DNA of 64,000 bases from Paenisporosarcina macmurdoensis (GTDB taxonomy: Bacteria; Bacillota; Bacilli; Bacillales_A; Planococcaceae), in assembly GCF_042658845.1 (NCBI RefSeq), contig NZ_JBHSRI010000025.1:558001-622000 (forward strand), in the 5' to 3' direction. The position numbers and the translations under genes were made by a program. Below the pieces are notes generated by a model. That model saw nothing but the letters and a program-made list of their open reading frames with translations, was not told the DNA's origin and did no database searches. Positions 25,362-33,350 of this stretch are shown piece after piece (within the stretch, counting starts at the first letter, position 1; every line of letters starts with the position of its first letter).

Positions 25362-26062
25362 TTACGAATCACCTCAACATCCCCAAGCCAAGTAGACACT
25401 GCAATAATAAGTTCTGAAGATGCGCTACCTTGTGCTTCGATATAGCCATTTTGAAGAACAATCGATTGATTCCATAAACGCTTTTTACTCGCACCAAAGA
25501 TTCGAGCATCTCCTAGAAGTGTTGTGTAATGAATACGAACAGGAATTTCATAAGGAACGTGAATTCGTATTTTCCCTATACCTTGTCGAACGGATATTAG
25601 AGAGGTACCTTTTGGTAATACGGTTTGAGTAGCATCAATCGTAATGTTTCCATAGAAACCTTGTACATGAACATCCTTCCATTCGTATGCTTGAAAAGGG
25701 GTACTCTGAATCGAGAAGAGCTTATTTTGAATGAGTGCGTTAGGCGTTTCTGTTTCATCACCAAGAAATGGTTCGATAATTTGTTGTGTTTCATCGCCTT
25801 TCCAAAGTCGAATTAAAATATAGACGATGGTTGCAACAATAAATAAGCGCAGACTCCACATGGAAATCAGGGCAACCCCTAAAAAGGCAACACCGCTCCA
25901 GAAAAATAAACGACTTTTTCTTCGCAAACTGATATAAATTAACCCGACACCAAAAAGAACGAATAACACACTTCCATTATGAAAAAACATTACCTCTACA
26001 AAAACGAGTAGTAAGGCAGATAATAGCCAAAATGTAATGCGATCAGTTGGTATTCGTTGCAT
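25358..26062 (-). CDS. liaF: LiaF-like negative regulator of the LiaSR system
   Basis: 234 residues from ATG 26062, with AAAGGAGG 8 nt upstream; the longer frame from 26113 has no such site. Four TM-like segments in the first 95 residues, then a cytoplasmic beta-helical LiaF C-terminal domain (from about 120: IQSTPFQAYEWKDVHVQGF, ending ISTWLGDVEVIRK-like). LiaF keeps LiaS inactive in the absence of stress. Context with liaS/liaR overlapping makes the call firm. Confidence 0.88.
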   Translation of the reverse strand: MQRIPTDRITFWLLSALLLVFVEVMFFHNGSVLFVLFGVGLIYISLRRKSRLFFWSGVAFLGVALISMWSLRLFIVATIVYILIRLWKGDETQQIIEPFLGDETETPNALIQNKLFSIQSTPFQAYEWKDVHVQGFYGNITIDATQTVLPKGTSLISVRQGIGKIRIHVPYEIPVRIHYTTLLGDARIFGASKKRLWNQSIVLQNGYIEAQGSASSELIIAVSTWLGDVEVIRK

Positions 26063-26173
26063 AGCTATTCCTCCTTTTTCGAAACGGGTGAGACGTAAAC
26101 CGTAAAACGCCACTCTAGCTTAGTGCGAGATGCTGCTGGTAGCTTGGAAAGTAATTATCTTTTTTAGTAATTT

Positions 26174-26202
26174 GAAAAATGGAGAAGACGAGTGCCTTCT
26201 CC
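26174..26202 (-). terminator. Intercistronic hairpin between pspA and liaF
   Basis: On the minus strand GGAGAAG / CTTCTCC with an 8-nt loop then ATTTTTC. Placed exactly where the liaIH transcript ends in Bacillus subtilis, so most transcripts probably stop after pspA with partial readthrough to liaF-S-R. Confidence 0.65.
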
Positions 26203-26236
26203 GCATTTCCTAGTGCCTAAAGCTTTTCCTTATAGT

Positions 26237-26884
26237 TTACACAATTTCATGTGTTGGTTGTTCTTTTTTTTCTAATTGCGCTAAACGACGTTCCATAGAA
26301 GAAACATCATGATCTTTCTCAATACGTTGACCAAGACGGTCAATATATTGTTCCATTTCGTCAAATGCGACTAAACGATTGTCGGCATTCTTCGATGATT
26401 CTGGTTGTAGCATACGGTCCATTTGGTGATGAGCGCGAGTAACGTTTTCTTTGCCCATTAATTGAAGCTGACGTACTTTCATATCTTTTACTTTATGTTT
26501 CATTTCTTCATATTTCTGTTCAAGCCCAAATAACTCCTCAGTTGTGCGCGAAATACTAGCTTGTAGAACTTCTGCTCGATTGGTATAGGCTGCAACTTCT
26601 GCTTTAGCAAAATCAATTAATTCACCTTCATTTGTTTGGTTTGCAAGTTCCAATTGTGTGGTTCGTTTTGCCAGCATCTCTTGAGATTCTTGTAGCTCTT
26701 TTTCAAGCTGTATTTTTAGTTGAGATTGTCTTTCGATCCACGTACCCGTTTTTTCTGTTTGTTTTTCGGCTTCGCGAATATATTGATTTAACATGGCAAT
26801 GGGATTTTTTTGTTCCTTTTTATCAAAGGCGTTGTGTAAATCTGCTTCGAATGCATACTTAAATCGTTTCCATAATGTTGTCAT
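26237..26884 (-). CDS. liaH: PspA/LiaH-family membrane-stress protein
   Basis: 215 residues, nearly all coiled coil (about 25-150), starting MTTLWKRFKYAFEADLHNAFDKKE with the amphipathic helix that binds stressed membranes. The PspA/IM30 pattern is clear. LiaH forms large oligomers that protect the envelope against lipid II-binding antibiotics. Downstream of liaI by 13 nt and separated from liaF by a hairpin. Confidence 0.9.
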   Translation of the reverse strand: MTTLWKRFKYAFEADLHNAFDKKEQKNPIAMLNQYIREAEKQTEKTGTWIERQSQLKIQLEKELQESQEMLAKRTTQLELANQTNEGELIDFAKAEVAAYTNRAEVLQASISRTTEELFGLEQKYEEMKHKVKDMKVRQLQLMGKENVTRAHHQMDRMLQPESSKNADNRLVAFDEMEQYIDRLGQRIEKDHDVSSMERRLAQLEKKEQPTHEIV

Positions 26885-26897
26885 GTGTGTTTCCTCC

Positions 26898-27254
26898 TTA
26901 TTTGTTTAGTTCTTGCCATTGTTTTTCAAAATTTGTGAAAGGATCTGAAGAAAAGGCAGTTGCTTGATTAGAAAGTACAAGTGGTTGTTGTTTCCACTTT
27001 CGAACGACATACCATAAACCAACAAGCGCAAGAATTCCGAAGAAACCAGGTACATTTGCAACTGCAGATAGTAATCCAATAATTCCAACGGCTATCCATA
27101 ACACTTTAGAAAGAGTGGATCCTCCTTTTAAATAGAAATGCATACCTGCGAAAACAAGCAAGGCAGATAGTGCAAGCCCAAGTAGCGATCCTAAATTGAC
27201 CAGTGCTACAATTCCTGCAATTGTTCCGATAACAATTAATCCAAATTTTTTCAT
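26898..27254 (-). CDS. liaI: LiaI-like small membrane anchor
   Basis: 118 residues from ATG 27254 (AGGGAGAAAC upstream). An open frame continues upstream to 27698 but runs antisense through the thiolase gene and is a shadow. Four hydrophobic segments (about 4-20, 24-40, 52-66, 68-82) and a polar tail with PLVLSNQATAFSSDPF. LiaI recruits LiaH to the membrane in B. subtilis; the position as first gene of the operon supports the same role. Confidence 0.8.
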   Translation of the reverse strand: MKKFGLIVIGTIAGIVALVNLGSLLGLALSALLVFAGMHFYLKGGSTLSKVLWIAVGIIGLLSAVANVPGFFGILALVGLWYVVRKWKQQPLVLSNQATAFSSDPFTNFEKQWQELNK

Positions 27255-27285
27255 GTGTTTGTTTCTCCCTTCTATTTGTACATTT

Positions 27286-27314
27286 ATCGTACCAATTCGT
27301 TTGAAATGTCTAAA
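27286..27314 (-). promoter_or_regulatory. Candidate promoter of the lia operon
   Basis: Minus strand: TTTAGA (27314-27309), 17 nt, TACGAT (27291-27286). Upstream at about 27338-27353 a CTTAAG-centred imperfect palindrome sits where a LiaR/VraR operator is expected; this part is tentative. Confidence 0.4.
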
Positions 27315-27406
27315 CGGTCTTAAAATGCATCTTTTGCTAAGACTTAAGACGTAGATAATTCTAAGATGAAGGTGGAATTTCGAATGAAACTTCTGTAAAA
27401 TAAGAG

Positions 27407-27424
27407 TGAGTGAATATTCATTCA
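27407..27424. promoter_or_regulatory. FadR-like operator upstream of the beta-oxidation operon
   Basis: TGAGTGAATATTCATTCA is an almost perfect 18-bp palindrome, matching the TGAATGA...TCATTCA pattern of Bacillus FadR (TetR-family repressor released by long-chain acyl-CoA). It lies 23 bp before the thiolase start, where it would block transcription. Confidence 0.7.
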
Positions 27425-27447
27425 ATTTTGATAAATGAGGTGTAACG

Positions 27448-28617
27448 ATGAAAGAAGTCGTGATTATAGATGGAATACGTACGGCAGTAGGACGAAGAAA
27501 AGGTAAGTTCACACATATGCGCCCAGATGAATTGGCAGCTACTGTTTTAGAAAAATTAATTGATCGTGTCGGCATTGAAAAAGGCGATGTAGAAGATATT
27601 ATTTTGGGATGCGTCTCACAAGTCGGTGAACAAGGTGGAAATATTGCAAGAACAGCGGGTCTTATTGCAGGGTTTCCAACAAAAGTGCCAGGCACCACAA
27701 TAGATCGTCAATGTGGATCCAGTCAGCAAGCGGTTCATTTTGCTGCGCAAGCCATTGCGTGTGGAGATATGGATATCGTGATTGCAGGCGGTGTGGAAAG
27801 CATGACCCGTGTGCCGATGATGTCAAATATGGGCGATGCGAAGCCAAGCAAGAAATTGCTAGAGCAATATGAAATCATCAATCAAGGATTATCAGCTGAA
27901 CGAATTGCAGAACAATGGGATTTATCTCGTGAAGAATTAGATGCATTTTCTGTTCAAAGTCATGAACGCGCCTTCAAGGCAATAGCGGAAGGCCGTTTTG
28001 AAAAAGAAATCGTATCAATTGAAGTGACAAAAGAAGATGGAACGACTGAGCTATTTTCAGTAGATGAGGGGCCAAGAGCAGGAACTACTTTAGAAACACT
28101 GCGTGGGCTAAAGACCGTATTCGATGAAAATGGAAGAATTACGGCCGGCAATGCGAGTCAAATGAGTGACGGAGCTTCTGCAGTACTATTAATGTCACGT
28201 GAAAAAGCGCAAGAGTTAGGGTTAACCCCACGTGCTCGTATTCACACGCGTGTCGTAGTTGGGTCAGATCCAACGTTAATGCTGACAGGTCCGATTGCAG
28301 CGACTCAAAAAGTGTTGGAGAAAGCACAGTTAACAATAGAGGATATGGACGTGTATGAAGTAAATGAAGCATTCGCTTCAGTGCCGCTTGCTTGGTTAAA
28401 GGACATAGGTGCTGATCCTGCAAAATTAAATCGCAATGGAGGAGCTATCGCCCTTGGCCATCCATTGGGCGCATCAGGCACGAAACTGCTTGTCACGTTG
28501 TTACATGAACTAGAACGTACAAAAGGCCGCTATGGACTCCTAGCGATTTGTGAAGGCATGGGGATGGCGAACGCGACAATTATTGAGAGATTTACAGAAT
28601 CGGAGGATCCAGCATGA
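27448..28617 (+). CDS. Thiolase (acetyl-CoA acyltransferase)
   Basis: Cleaves 3-ketoacyl-CoA in beta-oxidation. 389 residues; nucleophilic Cys in TTIDRQCGSSQQAVH (about 90), the His/Glu of EVNEAFA (about 311), and GGAIALGHPLGASGTK near the C-terminus. The second usual active-site Cys motif reads AICEGMGMAN rather than the common CIGGGMG form, still Cys-Gly-type. First gene of a thiolase/SDR/acyl-CoA dehydrogenase operon; overlaps the next gene by ATGA. The operator upstream implies fatty-acid induction. Confidence 0.9.
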   Translation: MKEVVIIDGIRTAVGRRKGKFTHMRPDELAATVLEKLIDRVGIEKGDVEDIILGCVSQVGEQGGNIARTAGLIAGFPTKVPGTTIDRQCGSSQQAVHFAAQAIACGDMDIVIAGGVESMTRVPMMSNMGDAKPSKKLLEQYEIINQGLSAERIAEQWDLSREELDAFSVQSHERAFKAIAEGRFEKEIVSIEVTKEDGTTELFSVDEGPRAGTTLETLRGLKTVFDENGRITAGNASQMSDGASAVLLMSREKAQELGLTPRARIHTRVVVGSDPTLMLTGPIAATQKVLEKAQLTIEDMDVYEVNEAFASVPLAWLKDIGADPAKLNRNGGAIALGHPLGASGTKLLVTLLHELERTKGRYGLLAICEGMGMANATIIERFTESEDPA

Positions 28618-29384
28618 AGACTTCTGAAGTAATCGCCATTGTAACGGGAGGCGCATCGGGACTCGGGGAAGCAACCACTCGTCACCTTGTAGAAAAGGGT
28701 GGGAAGGTTGCCATATTTGATTTGAATGACCAGCGTGGGCAAGCATTAGTAGAAGAACTAGGTCACGATCAAGTTGTTTATTTTCAAACAAACGTCACTG
28801 ATGCAAAACAAGCCGAACAAAACGTTGCACAAGTAGTTGAACATTTTGGCAAAATTAATCTGTTAGTGAGTTGCGCAGGAATTGCTACGCCTGGAAAAGT
28901 AGTGTCACAAAAAGGTCCACTAGCACTCGAACGTTTTGAACAAGTCATTCAAGTGAACTTAATAGGTACATTTAATGTGTTGCGGGTTGCTGCACATGCC
29001 ATGCAACAAAATGAACCAAACGATGAAGGCGAGCGAGGTCTCATTATAAATACCGCGTCAGTTGCAGCATTTGAAGGGCAAATTGGTCAAGTCGCATACA
29101 GTGCATCTAAAGGTGGTATCGTCGGGATGACCTTACCGATTGCCCGTGAATTTGCGAGAGACGGCATTCGCGTAATGGCCATTGCCCCAGGGCTTATTGA
29201 AACACCATTGTTTGAAGGATTGCCTGAGCCAGCACGTGTAGCTCTTGCAAGTTCAGTTCCATTCCCAAACCGCTTAGGTAAACCAATTGAATATGCTCAA
29301 TTAGTAGAGAGCATTGTCATTAACCCCATGTTAAATGGCGAAGTGATTCGTTTAGATGGTGCTATTCGCATGCAAGCGAAATAA
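28614..29384 (+). CDS. Short-chain dehydrogenase, 3-hydroxyacyl-CoA dehydrogenase type
   Basis: 256 residues with TGGASGLG NAD-binding motif (about 11-18), NxAG-equivalent SCAGIA, catalytic Ser in TASVAAF and YSASKGG (Tyr-x3-Lys, about 162). Sequence and the internal segment (VVSQKGPLALERF and NEPNDEGERGLIINTAS) resemble type II 3-hydroxyacyl-CoA dehydrogenases (HSD10-like), supplying the step before thiolase. ATGA overlap with the thiolase gene. Confidence 0.85.
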   Translation: MKTSEVIAIVTGGASGLGEATTRHLVEKGGKVAIFDLNDQRGQALVEELGHDQVVYFQTNVTDAKQAEQNVAQVVEHFGKINLLVSCAGIATPGKVVSQKGPLALERFEQVIQVNLIGTFNVLRVAAHAMQQNEPNDEGERGLIINTASVAAFEGQIGQVAYSASKGGIVGMTLPIAREFARDGIRVMAIAPGLIETPLFEGLPEPARVALASSVPFPNRLGKPIEYAQLVESIVINPMLNGEVIRLDGAIRMQAK

Positions 29385-29396
29385 GGAGGAATTTTG

Positions 29397-30545
29397 ATGG
29401 GGAAATATCGTTTTGAAACAGATGAACATGTGATGTTCCGCAAGTCCCTTCGGAAATTTTTAGAAAAAGAAGCGGTTGCCCAATATGAAAAATGGGAAGA
29501 AGACCGCATGATTCCTAAATCATTTTGGAAAAAGCTTGGAGAAATGGGCTATTTATGTCCCCAAGTCGAAGAGGCGTATGGCGGGCTTGAAACGGATTTC
29601 CGCTATGCGGTGATTATTGGTGAAGAACTGGAACGCGTAGGAGCAAGCTTAACCGGTGTTGGTTTGCATAATGATATCGTAGTACCCTATTTCGAAGCTT
29701 ACGGTACAGATGAACAAAAATCACGCTGGTTGCCAGGTTGTGTAACAGGCGAACATATTACGGCCATTGCCATGACAGAGCCTGGAGCTGGATCTGATTT
29801 AGCAGCGATTCAAACAACTGCTGTAAAAGATGGCGACCATTATATTGTGAATGGATCGAAAACCTTTATAACTAATGGCATTAATGGGGATCTGATACTA
29901 GTTGTGGTGAAAACTGATACAAAAATCGAACCGAAACATCGCGGCATCAGCTTACTTGTTGTTGAAGAAGGCATGCCTGGATTTACACGTGGACGTAAAC
30001 TCAATAAAGTAGGGATGCACGCTCAAGATACAGCAGAGTTGTACTTTGAAGATTGCCGCGTGCCAGTGAAAAATCTCCTAGGCGAAGAAGGTAAAGGCTT
30101 TACGTATTTGATGGAAAAACTTCAGCAAGAGCGTTTAATGGTAGCGATTTCTGCGCAAACCGCTTCTGAAGATATGGTCGAAATGACACTGGATTATGTA
30201 AAATCGCGCAAAGCATTTGGTAAACCAATCTCCGCTTTTCAAAACACGCAATTTAAACTAGTGGAAATGACCACTGAAGTCGAGCTTGGCCACTCGTTCT
30301 TAGAATCGCTAATTGAAGATCATATAGCAGGGAAAGAAATTGTCTCTAAAGTATCGATGGCAAAATATTGGTTAACCGAGACAGCGAAGAAAATTTCCGG
30401 AGAATGCCTGCAGTTACACGGGGGCTATGGTTATATGGAAGAATATAAAATTGCCCGACGTTATCGTGATATTCCAGTCGCATCCATCTACGCAGGAAGC
30501 AATGAAATCATGAAAGTAATAGTTGCGAAGAAAATGGGGTTATAG
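29397..30545 (+). CDS. Acyl-CoA dehydrogenase
   Basis: 382 residues from ATG 29397 (AAGGAGGAA upstream; TTG 29394 less likely). FAD-dependent first step of beta-oxidation. Motifs: AMTEPGAGSDLAAIQT (FAD/substrate), GSKTFITNG, LQLHGGYGY, and the catalytic Glu in YAGSNEIMK near the C-terminus, the long-chain type position. Third gene of the FadR-box operon. Confidence 0.9.
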   Translation: MGKYRFETDEHVMFRKSLRKFLEKEAVAQYEKWEEDRMIPKSFWKKLGEMGYLCPQVEEAYGGLETDFRYAVIIGEELERVGASLTGVGLHNDIVVPYFEAYGTDEQKSRWLPGCVTGEHITAIAMTEPGAGSDLAAIQTTAVKDGDHYIVNGSKTFITNGINGDLILVVVKTDTKIEPKHRGISLLVVEEGMPGFTRGRKLNKVGMHAQDTAELYFEDCRVPVKNLLGEEGKGFTYLMEKLQQERLMVAISAQTASEDMVEMTLDYVKSRKAFGKPISAFQNTQFKLVEMTTEVELGHSFLESLIEDHIAGKEIVSKVSMAKYWLTETAKKISGECLQLHGGYGYMEEYKIARRYRDIPVASIYAGSNEIMKVIVAKKMGL

Positions 30546-30563
30546 AAGTAAGCGAGGAACAGC

Positions 30564-31115
30564 ATGAAATTAGTAAACGAGCAAGACATTAAGGAAGTTA
30601 TTTCGAAAGATAAGTGGATGATGAATGTGATTCGGCAAGCAGCAAAACTGGAGTTACCTGACTGGTGGATATGTGCAGGTTTTATAAGAGCAAAAATATG
30701 GGATGAGTTACATGGGTTCTCTGAAAAAACCATACTTCCAGATGTGGATGTCATTTATTTCGACTCGAATCAGCTAGACAAACAAAATGAAAAGTTGTTC
30801 GAAAAACAATTAAATATATTAGACGCTACAATCCCTTGGTCTGTTAAAAATCAAGCAAGAATGCATAAATTGAATCAGGTAGAGCCCTATACATCCTCAA
30901 TAGATGGAATGTCAAAATTTCCAGAGACAGCCACTGCTATTGGAATTACTTTGGATGAAAAAGGGGAACTTCACTTAAGTGCTCCTTATGGAGTTGAAGA
31001 TTTAATCGCGATGAAAATTCGTCCCACTCCTTATTTTGAAGGCTCGCAAATTTATGATGACAGAGCAAAACAAAAAAAGTGGTCAACCAAATGGCCAAAA
31101 GTAACAGTAGACTAA
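30564..31115 (+). CDS. Nucleotidyltransferase-like protein (DUF925 family)
   Basis: 183 residues. DWWICAGFIRAKIWDEL followed by PDVDVIYFD is the Pol-beta-type nucleotidyltransferase core (G[FG]xR ... DxD) of the NTP_transf_6/DUF925 family; substrate unknown. It begins 18 nt after the acyl-CoA dehydrogenase and ends before a terminator, so it may ride on the same transcript without a metabolic link. Confidence 0.8.
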   Translation: MKLVNEQDIKEVISKDKWMMNVIRQAAKLELPDWWICAGFIRAKIWDELHGFSEKTILPDVDVIYFDSNQLDKQNEKLFEKQLNILDATIPWSVKNQARMHKLNQVEPYTSSIDGMSKFPETATAIGITLDEKGELHLSAPYGVEDLIAMKIRPTPYFEGSQIYDDRAKQKKWSTKWPKVTVD

Positions 31116-31149
31116 GCGACAGGAATATCTGTCGCTTTCCATTTTTTTA
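31114..31149 (+). terminator. Terminator of the beta-oxidation operon
   Basis: 9-bp perfect stem AAGCGACAG / CTGTCGCTT with loop GAATAT, then CCA and a T8 run. Confidence 0.8.
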
Positions 31150-31207
31150 TTACACCAATAAAGTTAATTATGGGGCAATTGCGCCTTTGGCTAGTACACC
31201 TTTATTT

Positions 31208-31430
31208 TTTCTTTTAAGTGAGTATTACTCCTAACTTTAAAGAAATGTCTGAAATAATGTAAGCAAAACAATTTGTCACTCAGGTTTCCGGTGAGCTTTG
31301 GAGAGCAATCCCACGCCGCACTATTATCTAGAGAATGAGTACAATGTGGATGTGACGATGTCACAAGCCCCACTCTTAGTTCTTTAGATTATAGTGCGGC
31401 AGAAGGTTCGTCCGAAGCGTACTGGAAACT
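31208..31430 (+). repeat. Tandem dispersed repeat, copy 1
   Basis: Contains GTCTGAAATAATGTAAGCA near 31246-31265, a GAGCAATCCCACGCCGCA block and a 73-bp part (31353-31425) repeated with a few mismatches at 31815-31887. GTGACGATGTCAC forms a small hairpin. No coding frame. Confidence 0.7.
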
Positions 31431-31458
31431 TAGCCGTGTCAGCTGAGTGCCCAAAGCT

Positions 31459-31553
31459 TAAGTGGTATTCACGTTTTTCAGACGTCGATGCCCATTTTTC
31501 AGACGTGGAGGTGTTTTTTTCAGACGTCAACCTCGAAAAGTCAGACTGAGATT
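31459..31553 (-). repeat. 21-nt periodic array D, same family as array C on the opposite strand
   Basis: On the plus strand CAGACGT recurs at 31479, 31500 and 31521 and as CAGACTG at 31542, each 21 nt apart, preceded by T runs. Read on the minus strand this is CTCAGTCTGACTTTT, then three ACGTCTGAAAAA units, the same order as array C including the divergent first unit. It lies between the two copies of the tandem repeat. Confidence 0.8.
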
Positions 31554-31624
31554 TATCGGAAGAATGAAAAACGGGTTTTTCAACATTAACCACTCTGTTT
31601 TATGCTTTATTGTAAGTGTCACTA

Positions 31625-31890
31625 CTCACTTAAAGATTGGTCTGAAATAAAGTAAGCAGAAAGAGGCAGAAATTGTATTTCGGCCGAACATCTATGAAAA
31701 GATAATGTCTATTCTTTAGTAAACCAAACGATCTTAACTGTGAGCGTCTAGGTTGCAAGGGAGCGAAGGACGAATCCCCGCCGCAGAATGATCTGGAAAA
31801 ATAGAGTGGGGCAAGTGACGATGTCACAAGCCCCACTCTTAGTTCTTTAGATTATAGTGCAGCAGAAGATTCGTCCGAAGCGTACTGAAA
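31625..31890 (+). repeat. Tandem dispersed repeat, copy 2
   Basis: Partner of 31208-31430: GTCTGAAATAAAGTAAGCA, a GAGCGAAGGACGAATCCCC...GCCGCA block and the 73-bp part at 31815-31887. Here AGAGTGGGGC-AA-GTGAC-GAT-GTCAC-AA-GCCCCACTCT makes a long near-perfect hairpin (31803-31839). 31891-32065 shows nothing further apart from the next ribosome site. Confidence 0.7.
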
Positions 31891-32065
31891 ACCTTTATTT
31901 CTCAGTAAACATTATCAGGTACTATATATTTGCAATTGCAATCATACTTGCTATTTTTAAATATACTTAGTGAAATAATTCAACTCCAAATCAACACCGC
32001 GTATTGCAATGAGAAATCACGCATATCATGATATACTTTCCAAAAACAACGAGGAGGTGCCTTTT

Positions 32066-33346
32066 ATGCCGACCAATTTGCCTGCCAGCTTGACGAAAGA
32101 CCTAGCGCTGACAGTATACAATGATGGCTTCGCTTTAGTTCAAGAAGTCCGCTCCATTCCTCCACTTTCAGACGATCACGTCATCTATTATTTAGACGTT
32201 CCACAACAAATTGAATCAAATTCAGTGCAAGTAAAAGGTTTAGTAGTCACTGAGCTTACCTATGAATATGACTTAGAGGATCGCTTCAAGTTGCTAGAAA
32301 AGTATATTGGGCATGAGATCAGACTCGTCAATAAGAAAACAGGCGACGAAAAAGCCTATCTTTTGTTAAGTGTGCAAAATGGGCTGGTACTCGCAGACAT
32401 GCAAACGCAGGAAATCGTTCTTGACGCAGAAGGTGAGATTCGATTGCCAGATGGTCCGGAAGAAGTGATGTTAAAACCCACACTCGTGTGGCGCATCAAG
32501 GAACAAACTGGTGAAGACACACGTGTCACGTATTTAACGCGTGGACTAAGTTGGGATACAGATTATGTGGCGCAAATCAGAGAAAATGATTTCGATTTGA
32601 CTGGGTGGGTCACGTTAACGAACAACTCAGGTATTGCGTATCAAGAAGCTAAAGTAAAGTTAATGGCTGGTACAGTAATTCGGGCACCAAGTCTCCTGCA
32701 AAAAACGATGCTATACGAGCAAAATTCAATGGAACCCGAACGACAAGCTTTTGCCGATTATTATTTATATACACTGCCTGAAAAACTGACACTGGAAAAT
32801 CGTCAACAAAAGCAAGTTCAACTCTTTGCTGCTTATCAAATCAAATCCCATACACTCTATGAAGTGGATGCGTACAGCGACCATCCAACGGTGTACTTTA
32901 CTTTCCGAAATGATGCGGCAAACGGTTTGGGAATCCCGCTGCCACGAGGAAGATTTAAATTGTACAAAGAAAATCCGAAAGATGGGTCTTCTGAATTTAT
33001 CGGGGAAGATTTCATTCCACATACAGCAGTGGGTGAATTGGTCCGCATTAAATCAGGTGAAGCGTTTGATATTACGGTGGAAAGTGATGTCGTTGCAGAA
33101 TACAAGAAAGACGGCTATGAATTTGAGGAAGTCGAATACGTAATTCGCAATCAAAAAGATCTGCCGGTTGAACTTATCATCAACCACGGTACAAGTTACG
33201 GTATATTTGATGTGGTCGAATCAACACATAATTGGAAGCGCAAAGATGACGATATACAAATATTTGTACCTGTTCCAGCAAAATCTGAAGTGAAAGTGGC
33301 ATTTACCATTCGGTATGACCGAACGCATGATGTAAAGGTGAATTAA
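32066..33346 (+). CDS. DUF4139-domain protein
   Basis: 426 residues from ATG 32066, with GAGGAGGTG 6 nt upstream (the longer start at 32009 lacks one). N-terminal about 130 residues form a beta-rich domain with VYNDGFALVQEVRSI and LDVPQQIESNSVQVKG, followed by the DUF4139 region (VTYLTRGLSWDTDYVAQI, TFRNDAANGLGIPLPRGRFKLY). No signal peptide, so probably cytoplasmic in this form. Function of the family unknown. Four nt before a metallophosphoesterase gene. Confidence 0.8.
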   Translation: MPTNLPASLTKDLALTVYNDGFALVQEVRSIPPLSDDHVIYYLDVPQQIESNSVQVKGLVVTELTYEYDLEDRFKLLEKYIGHEIRLVNKKTGDEKAYLLLSVQNGLVLADMQTQEIVLDAEGEIRLPDGPEEVMLKPTLVWRIKEQTGEDTRVTYLTRGLSWDTDYVAQIRENDFDLTGWVTLTNNSGIAYQEAKVKLMAGTVIRAPSLLQKTMLYEQNSMEPERQAFADYYLYTLPEKLTLENRQQKQVQLFAAYQIKSHTLYEVDAYSDHPTVYFTFRNDAANGLGIPLPRGRFKLYKENPKDGSSEFIGEDFIPHTAVGELVRIKSGEAFDITVESDVVAEYKKDGYEFEEVEYVIRNQKDLPVELIINHGTSYGIFDVVESTHNWKRKDDDIQIFVPVPAKSEVKVAFTIRYDRTHDVKVN

Positions 33347-33350
33347 TCAT

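Noticed and set aside
26898..27698. A 266-residue start for the LiaI-like protein
   Set aside because: The extra N-terminal part runs antisense into the thiolase gene and across its operator; ATG 27254 has a ribosome site and gives a normal LiaI length.
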